DNA of 64,000 nucleotides from Aphanothece sp. CMT-3BRIN-NPC111 (GCA_019359765.1 JAHHGU010000001.1:140743-204742), one strand, 5' to 3'. Counted from the first letter of the stretch, positions 44,904 to 54,038 are shown. The notes: generated by a model from the letters alone, not told the origin. A program made the numbers and translations.

Positions 44904-45917
44904 ATGAGTTACATTTCGAGCGCATCTCCGGCAATAGCAGCTTATGATACCAGCGATATCCCAGTTCTATACGCTGCTCAATTTGCTTCTGCCATGCCGT
45001 CAGAACCAATCGCTGGAGATGCATTAATCAGCGTCAATAAACTAATAGAAGAGTCTGCCACTCAAACCAATCTAGCAGTAGCACAATCACAATCTTTTTC
45101 CTTGACTCAACTTCCTGAAATATCCAGGATTGCTCAAACAATTGAGCCAGTTGGTCGTGCGCCAAGTTTACAGACAGAACCATCATCCCCACAAGAAAAG
45201 CCTTTTCAGCCGCAGAAAGTGCCATTACAACCATTAAAACGAACGGAACAGGAATCTCGGTCATCCCCAAGCATTACTATCCTGACACCGTCTGCTTATG
45301 GCAAATCTTGGGGCGATGCCTCTATCGGCTTGGGTTTGCAATCTCAGACTCGATTTTCTGACAAAGCTGACGGAGTGCTGGGGGTTGGTATCGGCTTGGG
45401 TAATGCTCAGCAATCAGTAGGTTTAGATGTAGGCCTGACTATAGTTGACTTGGGTAATTTACAAGATGGCACCTTTAGCTTCAAGCTGCACCGAAGGCTC
45501 CCCGATGATTTTGCAGTGGCTGTGGGGGTTAAGAATTTGATCAAATTTGGTCAACCTGATAGTGGTACAAGTGCTTATGGTGTCGCCACTAAAATGTTTC
45601 GTTTACAAGACAGTATTAATAAGCCTTTTAGCCGCCTTTATCTTTCTGGTGGCATTGGTAGCGGACAGTTTCGATCAGAATCAGATATTAAAAACAATAT
45701 CGATTCCGTTGGTGTTTTTGGCAGTTTGGCTGTGCGAGTCGCTGAACCTGTTACTGCTATTACAGAATGGACTGGTCAAGATTTGACATTGGGGTTATCT
45801 TTTAGACCCTTCCGGAAAATTCCTTTAGTAATTACACCAGCGGTAACAGATGTTACAGGTAATGCAGGCGACGGTAGCAGATTCATTTTAGGAATTGGCT
45901 ACGGAACTTCTTTTTAA
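44904..45917 (+). CDS. beta-barrel-like outer-membrane protein, unknown function
   Basis: A 337-residue protein. An N-terminal low-complexity Ser/Gln/Pro-rich half (about 1-125) precedes a region of alternating Gly-rich amphipathic strands (GVGIGLGNAQQSVGLDVG, LYLSGGIGSGQFRS). The protein ends in aromatic Phe (GIGYGTSF), as outer-membrane barrels do. No typical signal peptide is evident. It is 31 bases upstream of the exported CHAT protease gene on the same strand, so the two are probably an operon: surface barrel plus periplasmic protease. Confidence 0.6.
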   Translation: MSYISSASPAIAAYDTSDIPVLYAAQFASAMPSEPIAGDALISVNKLIEESATQTNLAVAQSQSFSLTQLPEISRIAQTIEPVGRAPSLQTEPSSPQEKPFQPQKVPLQPLKRTEQESRSSPSITILTPSAYGKSWGDASIGLGLQSQTRFSDKADGVLGVGIGLGNAQQSVGLDVGLTIVDLGNLQDGTFSFKLHRRLPDDFAVAVGVKNLIKFGQPDSGTSAYGVATKMFRLQDSINKPFSRLYLSGGIGSGQFRSESDIKNNIDSVGVFGSLAVRVAEPVTAITEWTGQDLTLGLSFRPFRKIPLVITPAVTDVTGNAGDGSRFILGIGYGTSF

Positions 45918-45948
45918 TTTAAACACTAAAAAAATCGTATTAAAAACT

Positions 45949-47385
45949 ATGAAACGATTTCGCTTATTTATAACTTTATTTGTATCTGTACTAGTAATTG
46001 TTTTAGCTCTAAAATCGGTTCAAGCTCAAAGTGGTAATCAGTCAGATGTGACGGGTCCCGATCCTCAAGAGATTGTCACCCCGGATAGTAATGATGGAGG
46101 AGCCGGAGCTGTAGAGAGACCTGAAGTTGATCGCGAAACCTTTGAGGATATTTTTGATGGGGCAAGCGTTGAGCAACAGGTTGAGCTATTTGAAGAACTT
46201 CAAGCAGTAGAATTTGGCGGGCAGTTGAACTTAGACTTATTCGGTTCTGTTGCTTCCAGTCAAGATATAGCTAATACCTTACGCGATCTTTCCCGCTTAA
46301 CCAATAAAAAAGCTGCTCTCATTTACGTTGTTTCCCTAAAAGACAAACTAGAACTGCTTCTGATTGTTCCTAATAATCCCCCCATTCGCCAGGTTATCCC
46401 CGCAGCTAACCGTAGAGTTGTACAAAAAGCTGCTCAAGAATTTCGTACTAGCATTACTAATCGCATACTGACCAATTACTTGCCGCCTGCTAAACAACTT
46501 TATCAGTGGATAGTTGCCCCTTTTGAACAAGTGCTGCAAGCTAACCAGATAGACACCTTGATATTTTCAATGGATGCTGGTTTACGCACTATCCCAGTAG
46601 CGGCTCTCCATAATGGTCAACAGTTTCTCATCGAGCAGTACAGCGTTGCTATAATCCCCAGTTTTAGCCTCACAGATACTCGTTATCTCCCCATTACTAA
46701 CTCACAGATATTGGCAATGGGGATATCAAAGGGTATAGAAGGGCAGACTCCTTTGCCAGCTGTAGCTGTGGAGATACCAACCTTGGCAAATGAGCTTTGG
46801 CCAGGTCAGGCATTTTTAAATCAAGCATCTACAATAGAGAACCTCAAGTCTCTTAGCCGTCAGCACTTTGGAATTATTCATTTAGCAACTCATGCGGAAT
46901 TTAAGCCGGGAAAAATTAGTAACTCTTACATCCAGTTTTGGAATACGAAATTAAGGTTAGATCAACTGAGAAAGTTGTCGCAGGAATTGCAATGGAATGC
47001 TGCCCCCAAAGTAGAGATGCTAGTTTTAAGCGCCTGTAGAACTGCATTGGGTGATGAACAGGCAGAGTTAGGATTTGCTGGTTTAGCTGTTCAGGCTGGT
47101 GTGAAAACAGCACTGGGTAGCCTTTGGTATGTCAGCGACCAAGGTTCGCTAGCACTGATGACTAAGTTTTATGAACAGTTAAAGAGTGCCCCCATCAAAA
47201 CTGAAGCACTGAGGCAAGCTCAGTTAGCAATGTTGAAAGGACAAGTCCGGATAGAAGGTGGGCAACTGCGACTGTCAGAGGTTAATCGGGTGCCGCTCCC
47301 TCCAGAGTTGGCTCGTATGGGTGACATTATCCTATCTCATCCTTACTTTTGGTCTGCCTTCACGATAATTGGCAACTGGAATTAG
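45949..47385 (+). CDS. exported CHAT-domain (caspase-like) protease, paralogue of 41520
   Basis: A 478-residue protein with signal MKRFRLFITLFVSVLVIVLA, an acidic linker (about 25-60), and a CHAT domain with His in HLATHAEF (315) and Cys in LVLSACRTALG (363). It ends in HPYFWSAFTIIG. It is clearly paralogous to the CHAT gene at 41520. The ATG at 45949 is chosen because starts further upstream lie inside the preceding gene. It follows the beta-barrel-like gene after 31 bases, so they are probably cotranscribed and cofunctional. Confidence 0.88.
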   Translation: MKRFRLFITLFVSVLVIVLALKSVQAQSGNQSDVTGPDPQEIVTPDSNDGGAGAVERPEVDRETFEDIFDGASVEQQVELFEELQAVEFGGQLNLDLFGSVASSQDIANTLRDLSRLTNKKAALIYVVSLKDKLELLLIVPNNPPIRQVIPAANRRVVQKAAQEFRTSITNRILTNYLPPAKQLYQWIVAPFEQVLQANQIDTLIFSMDAGLRTIPVAALHNGQQFLIEQYSVAIIPSFSLTDTRYLPITNSQILAMGISKGIEGQTPLPAVAVEIPTLANELWPGQAFLNQASTIENLKSLSRQHFGIIHLATHAEFKPGKISNSYIQFWNTKLRLDQLRKLSQELQWNAAPKVEMLVLSACRTALGDEQAELGFAGLAVQAGVKTALGSLWYVSDQGSLALMTKFYEQLKSAPIKTEALRQAQLAMLKGQVRIEGGQLRLSEVNRVPLPPELARMGDIILSHPYFWSAFTIIGNWN

Positions 47386-47685
47386 TATTCCAGGGCGCTA
47401 ATTTTTAGATATGAATCTTCGCGCGATCGCCTAATTTTTTAAATAGCAATACCTGTTAGACCCCCGTAGAGCGATCGCATCCCTCTCCCAGTAGAACTTA
47501 TCTGTCTCTGTTAAATCTCATCCTTATCTCTAAACAATTTAATACCCCCGAATGAGTAAAGCTCGTTACTAACTAAGCTAATTTCATAGAAAAGCAAGAA
47601 TTTAAGCATTAAGCGTTCTGTAGCCGTGAGATCTTACTGAGCTACGGAGAGCATTCAACTATTAAACCAAAAGGAGAAAAATTTC
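47386..47685. other. 300-bp spacer between CHAT gene and small acidic gene
   Basis: I see no gene. It has HIP1-like GCGATCGC sites and a weak inverted repeat (GTAGC/GCTAC, about 47621-47645) near the next start. It presumably holds the promoter of the gene at 47686, which has a clear AAAAGGAG Shine-Dalgarno. Confidence 0.35.
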
Positions 47686-47982
47686 ATGAGCGACGAGCAA
47701 AATCCCATCCTTCCAGAAGATCCATCCCAAGCTGAACCTGGAAGAGGTGCCCCAGGGAACAACCACTACGGGGTTCAAATGTCACAAACAACAGCGGTAA
47801 ATGCCCCAGATGCCGAGATTCCGTCTAATGTCGATGTAGAACAGAATATCGAACAAATTCAGGCAGCAAAACACCAAGAAGACGATACTAACTTGGACAC
47901 GACTGGCGGCTATGTCATAGATGAATCGGGGCGTATTGACAACGTGGCGGTTGAGCCACAAATGTACGTAGAAGAAAATTGA
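47686..47982 (+). CDS. small acidic hypothetical protein (98 aa)
   Basis: A 98-residue hydrophilic protein (Asp/Glu/Asn/Gln-rich, MSDEQNPILPEDPSQ at the start) with no TM helix or known domain. AAAAGGAG sits upstream of the ATG. It is probably disordered or a small stress-related protein. An IS200/IS605-like element begins directly at its stop codon. Confidence 0.65.
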   Translation: MSDEQNPILPEDPSQAEPGRGAPGNNHYGVQMSQTTAVNAPDAEIPSNVDVEQNIEQIQAAKHQEDDTNLDTTGGYVIDESGRIDNVAVEPQMYVEEN

Positions 47983-48379
47983 CACTCCCACCGACAAGTC
48001 GGGGGATTCTTGGTTCGCCGAGTCCACTTAGCTTAGACTCCTTGCGGTATCTAAGCTAGAGGTGGTTCTCTCCCCAAGCGTTAACTTTCCGTATGCCCTA
48101 CGGTAGTTGCATTGCTGCAAAATTTGTTTGAGTTTAAATGCTGCTCGTCCGGTTCCCGTGAATCTTTTACCTACTTTCGGGACTACAAAAACGTAGAAGC
48201 CAGAACAACAAAGTAGAACCCGTTAGATTCAATTGTCAAGGTTCAGCGTCACCGTTACGGTACTAGGTTTTTAAAGAGGTTGATTACCTTGCCTCTGTAG
48301 AGGATTATACAACAAGGCGAATACCTTTTCAATGCCCGTCATTCATCCCTCCGATAAATCGGGGGTATTCCGACAGTTT
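47981..48379 (-). mobile_element. IS200/IS605-type non-autonomous element with relict frame
   Basis: The ends have hairpins. At 47988-48006 is CCCACCGACAAGTCGGGGG, apical CTTGT when read on the minus strand. At 48348-48366 is CCGATAAATCGG. The interior holds a broken minus-strand frame (GRAAFKLKQILQQCNYRRAY then LTLGERTTSS) like a decayed transposase tail, plus possible 3'-end guide-RNA (omegaRNA-like) sequence. No intact tnpA or tnpB remains. It is the same family as the hairpins at 17311. The gap to 48449 has no gene. Confidence 0.55.
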
Positions 48380-48449
48380 AATGATAAATACTTAGTGCCT
48401 TTGTGTCTTTGTGTTAAAAAACACTAAGGCACGAAGGCACTAAGTATAA

Positions 48450-50048
48450 TTAAAGTTCGCCTGTTGCCAACATCTGAATTAGACGCGGTGTTCCAGGATC
48501 AAAGCCAGCAATATCCCATGACATTGGATCTTTTGGATCAACTAGGGAGATATTGTAAGGAGCTAGCGTTACATAAACCGCTTTCGCATTTGGGTTTACC
48601 TTACGGCGATACTCAGCTAATCCTTGGCTAGGATGCTTGCTCCCTGACCAACTTTCGCAATCTGTCCAGAAGCAGAATATGTCTGCCTTGAACTTGTTTT
48701 TTATTGCCCAGTCGTAAGCAACTGAAGCATCGGTTCCACCAAAGTTATGATTGCTAGCTTTAGCGATCGCGTCCCCAAAAGAATCTTTGGCTGTAATCTT
48801 AAGATCGCGGAAATCTGTGGCAAAGCCGCGAATCAAGTAGTTTTTCTCAGCCTTTGCTGTTGCTAGCGCCATTGTGGTGGCAATCTCACAACAGGTTAGC
48901 CCAATTGAGCTAACGCTGTAGTATGACATTGAGCCAGAAACATCAACGGCGTGCAGAAATACTTTACCTGTAGGCGGTAGAACATCGAAGGACAGTTCTA
49001 ATGCCTGCTCTAAGATATCGACGATGCGAGGAACTGGTTGCCAGGTTTTTTTACTGTGTCCTAACTGTCCGCCAGATTGATAGGTTTTGAGTGCTTTTAA
49101 TACATCAATCGGGTGGATGCGTCCTTTTCGCAGATGCTCAGGACTATTCAATACTTTTGCAACCCGCTTCAGGTTGTCCTTATTGTCAGCACTCAATACG
49201 CCCAGTTGAGTAAGCGAACCAAGATTTCGCAACATAGCACCGATGGGCATATCTTGGAATAGCAGTTGCCATGCTCGCTTGTCCATCTTGCCGACAGGTG
49301 CAGCCATTTCGTGAGTTAGTTTACCTTTAGCGATCGCCTCATGTGTTTTTTCAGGATTGCGCTTCAGCCACTCGTACCACCAAATCTGCGCTAGTGCTGG
49401 CGAAGGAATTTCGCGGGGTAGTTTTTCCCATCCTTGGATTACCCACTTGAACAATCTGTCGTGTTCTTCGCTTAAAGGCTTAACGTGGAACAATCGCAAC
49501 GCATCTCGGTGACAGAAGCCTTGACGTTGTTGGTACTTCAGCAGTTGGTAAGCTAAAGCTTTCACATCAGCATTAGAAAGCCAAGATTTACCTGCTTCGC
49601 GGACAATTTTACCGAAACCGCGCATTGCCTTGGTGTAGCTCAACCATTCATAGAAATGGCTGCCAGTACGCACTACTTGCGGAAAGATTTCTTGGAAAGT
49701 ATGCTTTGCTTCGGGAGTTTCACCCATCGACAGTAGCACTAGGGCAAATAAAGGCGCACTATTGTTAATTGCTCGTCCATCGCTGGCATAGAGAATTTCA
49801 GCCGCAACTCGATTAGGATTGAGAGCGATCGCCTGGGTTACTACATCCACAAACTCGCCTGTTAACTCCTGCTTTCCGGCATAGTGGGTGTTTTGAGCCG
49901 TTCCTATCAACAAGCAACGTCGCAGCATACTCCAAACATCTGCCTTGAACATCCAGCCACCAGAGCGGCCCTGGATCATTTCAGCTTCTCGACCCCGAAT
50001 TGGTTGGCTCTGAGGAGTATGATTTTTTATGAAAAACTTATAACTCAT
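48450..50048 (-). CDS. rsr: Ro60-like TROVE-domain RNA-binding protein
   Basis: A 532-residue homologue of the Ro60/Rsr proteins: a ring-like HEAT TROVE domain (about 20-340) and a C-terminal von Willebrand A domain. The MIDAS motif DVSGSMSYYS and the GGTDAS and TDCES loops are present. In Deinococcus and others, Rsr binds small Y RNAs and works with PNPase in RNA turnover and stress survival. GGAGG precedes the ATG at 50048, which starts MSYKFFIKNH. A longer frame from 50138 would run into the upstream RNA modules and is rejected. Two tRNA-mimic modules lie directly upstream. Confidence 0.92.
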   Translation of the reverse strand: MSYKFFIKNHTPQSQPIRGREAEMIQGRSGGWMFKADVWSMLRRCLLIGTAQNTHYAGKQELTGEFVDVVTQAIALNPNRVAAEILYASDGRAINNSAPLFALVLLSMGETPEAKHTFQEIFPQVVRTGSHFYEWLSYTKAMRGFGKIVREAGKSWLSNADVKALAYQLLKYQQRQGFCHRDALRLFHVKPLSEEHDRLFKWVIQGWEKLPREIPSPALAQIWWYEWLKRNPEKTHEAIAKGKLTHEMAAPVGKMDKRAWQLLFQDMPIGAMLRNLGSLTQLGVLSADNKDNLKRVAKVLNSPEHLRKGRIHPIDVLKALKTYQSGGQLGHSKKTWQPVPRIVDILEQALELSFDVLPPTGKVFLHAVDVSGSMSYYSVSSIGLTCCEIATTMALATAKAEKNYLIRGFATDFRDLKITAKDSFGDAIAKASNHNFGGTDASVAYDWAIKNKFKADIFCFWTDCESWSGSKHPSQGLAEYRRKVNPNAKAVYVTLAPYNISLVDPKDPMSWDIAGFDPGTPRLIQMLATGEL

Positions 50049-50083
50049 TACAACCTCCAGCCCGCAAGGGCAATATGTGAAAA

Positions 50084-50206
50084 TTGGCAGGGTGGGAGTT
50101 GCACCCACATCTTCCGCTGGGAAAGCGATAACCCTCATTCTTCGGCCCTTTCGGGCAAGGGGTGAACAAGGATGTTTAAGGCGTTCTACTGTTAAACTAC
50201 CTGCCA
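50084..50206 (-). ncRNA. tRNA-mimic RNA module 2 (Y RNA-like)
   Basis: Minus strand. A 7-bp acceptor stem (TGGCAGG/CCTGCCA) is perfect; the D-like arm GTT/AAC and a T arm GTGGG/CCCAC with loop TGCAACT follow tRNA order. The anticodon and variable region is replaced by about 70 bases that include a CCC-GAAA-GGG tetraloop hairpin and a TGAGGGTTATCGC segment shared with module 1. Bacterial Y RNAs (YrlA) have such tRNA-like domains and lie beside Ro60 genes. It ends about 36 bases before the TROVE start codon. Expression is unproven. Confidence 0.75.
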
Positions 50207-50211
50207 GTGTT

Positions 50212-50338
50212 TGGTGTAGCGGAGCGGGAGTTGCACCCGCATCTCGGCGATTAAGGGGGATTTCGTTAACAAGCGATAACCCTCAATCTGCGTCCCTTTC
50301 GGGCAATAATTGCGCTTTGCTGTTAAGCTACCCGCCAC
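50212..50338 (-). ncRNA. tRNA-mimic RNA module 1 (Y RNA-like, CCA-encoding)
   Basis: Minus strand. The acceptor stem pairs GTGGCGG with CCGCTAC (7 bp, one G-U), followed directly by A-CCA at the 3' end. D-like arm GCTT/AAGC and T arm GCGGG/CCCGC with loop TGCAACT are present. The insert has the CCC-GAAA-GGG hairpin, a TGAGGGTTATCGC segment and a 9-bp stem (GATTGAGGG/CCCTTAATC). Module 1 and module 2 are tandem and six bases apart, upstream of the TROVE gene. It is not a functional tRNA, since no anticodon loop can be drawn. Confidence 0.75.
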
Positions 50339-50350
50339 ATGAGAATTAAA

Positions 50351-50390
50351 GAGTTTTGAGTTTTGAGTTTTGAGTTTTGAGTTTTGAGTT
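50351..50390. repeat. GTTTTGA heptamer array
   Basis: Five or more head-to-tail GTTTTGA copies lie upstream of the tRNA-mimic modules. It is the same heptamer as elsewhere in the window. Confidence 0.75.
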
Positions 50391-50485
50391 AATCCCCTTT
50401 GTCTTTGATGAATCCAGAATAGGCTGGTCAACTTCCCTCAAGCTAATCAAAGAGAAAACGGCTAGAATGCAGTCACGCTCGATAC

Positions 50486-50534
50486 TTGAAAGCTAGGGGA
50501 TTAATCTTACCTGAGGGATTCCCCCAGCTTTCAA
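50486..50534. repeat. inverted repeat TTGAAAGCT...AGCTTTCAA
   Basis: Arms TTGAAAGCTAGGGG and CCCCCAGCTTTCAA pair with one mismatch around an 18-base loop, 67 bases upstream of the NACHT gene. It may be a hairpin repeat or mobile-element end. Confidence 0.5.
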
Positions 50535-50600
50535 AGGTTAAATTTAAATCAGCACAACCCTAGCCTTGCATCTATTGAATTTCTTAGGCATACGCCAGAT

Positions 50601-53495
50601 ATGGCACGACCGAGTTACGGAACCGAAGTAAAAAAGCGATCGCACCAGTTATTCGCTGTGTTGCTCGATTACGCCAACGATGAGTTGAACTGCGATGAAG
50701 CAGTTCTTGATGCTTTGCGCCCTCATATTCAGACTTATTGGCAAACAGAGCAGCGATTAGTTGTCCGTACTAAAGTCCGATTTTTGGAGGCTTTGTCTAA
50801 GATTGCGGCTGATTCTCCTTTAAGTGGAGAGCAAATCAAGGAAGCTCTGCGGCGCTTTGAGGATTTTCTCAAAATTCTGGATGATAATCGTCCAAATCGG
50901 GGTGGTTCGGAAACTTGGCACTTTACCATCAAGCTATGGCATAAAAGGAGCGATCGCGCTGCTAACTTACAGCGATTTGGCACAGAGTGGGAACAACGTC
51001 GCCCTCATAAGTCGAAGCAAGTAACGGAGGAAAAACAGGAACTTGTCGAGACTGGAAATATCGCCTCTGGAGCTGAGGCAGACTTTTGGTGGCAATTATG
51101 TAAAGAAAGCCTAGAGGCGCAACATTATCAAAGGTTAACGATTAATCCCCTCACTGTTGCCGATGGGGTGACGTTTGATTTGCACGAACTATATGTACCC
51201 TTAGCTTTAGTAGAGCGGAGGCAGCAAGACAGGCGAGATGCAGACATCTCAGCTCACAAAGGTTCGCAGCTTTATGAACCAGAGGAATTGGAAACGGCTG
51301 AGGCGATCGCCCTAGAAGAATTTCTCGCCAGTCTTTTATCAACGACAGTACGCCAACGAATTGCGATCGTCGGAGAACCAGGGGCAGGCAAAACTACCCT
51401 GCTGCAAAAAATTGCCGCCTCGTTGCTGGAACGCCATGCTTTACCGATCTGGATTTCACTAGCAGACTTGCAAGGAGCAACCCTAGAAAACTATTTGCTG
51501 CAAGACTGGCTCAAGCAAGCTACCAGAAAAGTAAACGTTTCCCCAGAAATGCAAGAAGCATTAACAGAACAGTTTCGTCAGGGGCAAGTTTGGTTATTGC
51601 TAGATGCAGTTGATGAGATGGCGATTGATGGCAGTATGGCACTAGCGACTATTGCCCGTCAGTTGCGGGGATGGGTTGCTGATGCCCATGTGGTGCTTAC
51701 CTGTCGCTTAAATGTCTGGGATGGGGGTAAGAATGCCCTGGACTCCTTCACCACTTACCGCAATCTCAGCTTTAGCTATGGAGATGTAGTAACCGCTGTA
51801 GATCAAATTGGACAGTTTATCGAGCGCTGGTTTCACAACAATCCAGCCTTGGGGCATCGCTTGCGTCTGGAATTGGACAAGCCAGAACGGAAAACTATTA
51901 AAGATGCGGTCAAAAATCCTCTCCGCTTGGCACTGCTTTGCCGCTCTTGGTCGTTCACACAGGGTACACTACCCAGCACTAAAGCTACCCTCTATCAACA
52001 GTTTATTGAAACTATTTACGAGTGGAAACAGGATTGCTTTCCGACTACTCCAGCACAACGACAGCAGTTGAATCAGGCGTTAGGACAACTTGCATTGCGT
52101 GCTTTGGCACAGTCAGAAACTCGCTTTCGTCTGCCTCATTCATTTATGCAACAGGCATTTAAAGAGGCACTTGATTTAATGCCTTTGGCACTGCAACTAG
52201 GCTGGCTCAATCAAGTCGGAGTTTCAGCATCTTTAGGAGAGAAAGTGTATGCATTTTACCACCCAACCTTCCAAGAATATTTTGCAGCAAAGGCAATTTC
52301 AGATTGGCAGTTCTTCTTCAATTCCTCTTATAATTTCCCAGTTTTTAACCTTTATTGGCGAGAAGTAATACTACTGTGGTTGGGCAGAACTGATATTTCG
52401 ACGGCTGACAAAGAAGCTTTCATTAAGGCGTCAATTGAGCTTGAGGATGGGTGTGGCGGTTTCTACTCTACCCAGGCATGCTTTCTAGCAGCAGCCGGGT
52501 TAGCAGAGTTTCCCCAATGCAGCATGGGGTCAACTATTTTGAAACAATTGGTTGAATGGCGATTTGATAAAGGTTATCCTGTTCCCCTGTGTGAAGGTGC
52601 AAGGGTGGCATTGTTGCAAACCGATCGCACGCTGGCAATTTCCGCCTTAGAGCAATTCGTCCTATCAAATAGAGATTTATTTTCCTGTTGGAATGCTGCC
52701 TACTCCTTGGGTAAAACATTCGATCCAGGTAATTCAATTGCTATTGCTGCGCTCACAAAATTAATTAACACGATTCATAATGAAACTTTACGTCTGCAAA
52801 TCAGTGAGAGTCTGGCCAAAGTAGATCCTGGTAATGCAATTGCTGTTCGCACGCTCATAGAAATATTAAACTCAACCCCAGAAGATACAATTCGCCGCAA
52901 AGCCGCTTATAGCTTGGGAAAAATTTCGCCTGGTAATCCCAAGGCAATTTCTACTCTAGAAGATCTGATTAATTTTAGGGATGATAATACATTGCGATCG
53001 CAGGCAGCAGAAAACTTATTAATGATTGCCCCCAACAATCAAGTTGCGCTCTCAATTTTAAAAACAACTAAAAAAGGGACAGCACGAACTAGCCGCAAAC
53101 ATCAAACTAAGTTAGCTAGAACCCAGAATTTGGATAAAACCATCTCAACTTTGGAACAACGGTTAGCAATGGCAGAAGATGCTGCTAATAAAAGACGCAT
53201 TGCTTATCGCCTTGGTATTTTACAACCAGGTCACTTGCAGGCGATCGCTTGTCTGTTAGAACTACTGCTGTCGCCGCAGTCACCTGTACTTTACAAGCGA
53301 ATTGTCGAGAATTTGAAAGAGGTGCTTTTAGAAGAGCAGTTAGCCGAAGTCGTGCTGCAATTGAAGCAGCGGCATCTGGTGGTAGGACAGAATATGAGAG
53401 ATAACTCACAAGCACACGAGTGCTACAAACTGCTTTGGGACTGCGCTCAACGGATGAGTTATAGTCGTTACTCCCAAATCTGGAGTAACGACTAG
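50601..53495 (+). CDS. NACHT-domain STAND NTPase with HEAT repeats
   Basis: A 964-residue protein. An N-terminal helical region (about 1-135) is unlike that of the NACHT gene at 187. A linker with LYVPLALVER (shared with the other paralogue) precedes NACHT: Walker A GEPGAGKTT at about 258-266 and Walker B WLLLDAVDEM near 335. YHPTFQEYFAA marks the winged-helix end. HEAT repeats fill the C-terminal third, and the end WDCAQRMSY resembles the other NACHT's tail. It probably senses a trigger and oligomerises. Defence function is inference. It lies between the TROVE and DoxX-like genes. Confidence 0.85.
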   Translation: MARPSYGTEVKKRSHQLFAVLLDYANDELNCDEAVLDALRPHIQTYWQTEQRLVVRTKVRFLEALSKIAADSPLSGEQIKEALRRFEDFLKILDDNRPNRGGSETWHFTIKLWHKRSDRAANLQRFGTEWEQRRPHKSKQVTEEKQELVETGNIASGAEADFWWQLCKESLEAQHYQRLTINPLTVADGVTFDLHELYVPLALVERRQQDRRDADISAHKGSQLYEPEELETAEAIALEEFLASLLSTTVRQRIAIVGEPGAGKTTLLQKIAASLLERHALPIWISLADLQGATLENYLLQDWLKQATRKVNVSPEMQEALTEQFRQGQVWLLLDAVDEMAIDGSMALATIARQLRGWVADAHVVLTCRLNVWDGGKNALDSFTTYRNLSFSYGDVVTAVDQIGQFIERWFHNNPALGHRLRLELDKPERKTIKDAVKNPLRLALLCRSWSFTQGTLPSTKATLYQQFIETIYEWKQDCFPTTPAQRQQLNQALGQLALRALAQSETRFRLPHSFMQQAFKEALDLMPLALQLGWLNQVGVSASLGEKVYAFYHPTFQEYFAAKAISDWQFFFNSSYNFPVFNLYWREVILLWLGRTDISTADKEAFIKASIELEDGCGGFYSTQACFLAAAGLAEFPQCSMGSTILKQLVEWRFDKGYPVPLCEGARVALLQTDRTLAISALEQFVLSNRDLFSCWNAAYSLGKTFDPGNSIAIAALTKLINTIHNETLRLQISESLAKVDPGNAIAVRTLIEILNSTPEDTIRRKAAYSLGKISPGNPKAISTLEDLINFRDDNTLRSQAAENLLMIAPNNQVALSILKTTKKGTARTSRKHQTKLARTQNLDKTISTLEQRLAMAEDAANKRRIAYRLGILQPGHLQAIACLLELLLSPQSPVLYKRIVENLKEVLLEEQLAEVVLQLKQRHLVVGQNMRDNSQAHECYKLLWDCAQRMSYSRYSQIWSND

Positions 53496-53588
53496 ATACC
53501 TAAAAAGTTGCATTAAAAGCTAACTCTGGGTAGACGCTAATTGAACAGGGTAGTCGCTACTGTTATTCAAGCGTTCTGATTGTTCCCT

Positions 53589-54038
53589 ATGCGTTTCACA
53601 CATCACCCAAAAGGAAGCCGCAAAGAAATCCTTCGAGGGGTTCTTGCCGTGTGTATCATCATTGTCGGCATCACCCATTTTATTAGACCAGAGCAGTACG
53701 CCCGCATTGTACCGCCGCCATTCCCGCCATTAGCATCAGTCTATATTAGCGGCTTCTTTGAGATCTTAGGGGGCATTGGCTTATTGATTCCATTCGTCAG
53801 CGTGGCAGCCGCATGGGGATTGATTTCTCTGTTTATTGCCGTGTTTCCTGCCAACATCTACATGACGTTGCACAACATTGAAATTGAAGGAATTCCTCAT
53901 AATCAAGCGTTGTACTTGGCAAGGTGGCCCTTCCAGATAGTCTTGATTGCCTGGGCATACTGGTATACCCGAAAATCAGAGGCGCAACCAGAAGCGCCAG
54001 AAGTGGCAGCAGAAGTAAGTTCTTTGATTAATCGCTAA
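53589..54038 (+). CDS. DoxX-like small membrane protein
   Basis: A 149-residue protein with four TM helices: VLAVCIIIVGITHF, VYISGFFEILGGIG, AAWGLISLFIAVFP and FQIVLIAWAYWYT. The pattern, including the PEQYARIVPP and ISGFFEILGG segments, fits the DoxX/SURF4-like family of unknown or redox-linked role. The ATG at 53589 is preferred; a TTG three codons upstream is also in frame. It abuts the convergent gene at 54035 by four bases. Confidence 0.75.
   Translation: MRFTHHPKGSRKEILRGVLAVCIIIVGITHFIRPEQYARIVPPPFPPLASVYISGFFEILGGIGLLIPFVSVAAAWGLISLFIAVFPANIYMTLHNIEIEGIPHNQALYLARWPFQIVLIAWAYWYTRKSEAQPEAPEVAAEVSSLINR

Noticed and set aside
50049..50138. N-terminal extension of the TROVE protein
   Set aside because: It would translate part of the tRNA-mimic module; GGAGG precedes the ATG at 50048.
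50084..50338. Tandem functional tRNA genes
   Set aside because: Acceptor, D and T arms are present, but no 7-base anticodon loop can be formed; the insert of about 70 bases makes them tRNA mimics instead.
49884..50431. Several short frames across the Ro60 upstream region
   Set aside because: They cross both tRNA-mimic modules and the heptamer array, have no Shine-Dalgarno sequence, and their translations follow RNA stem symmetry.
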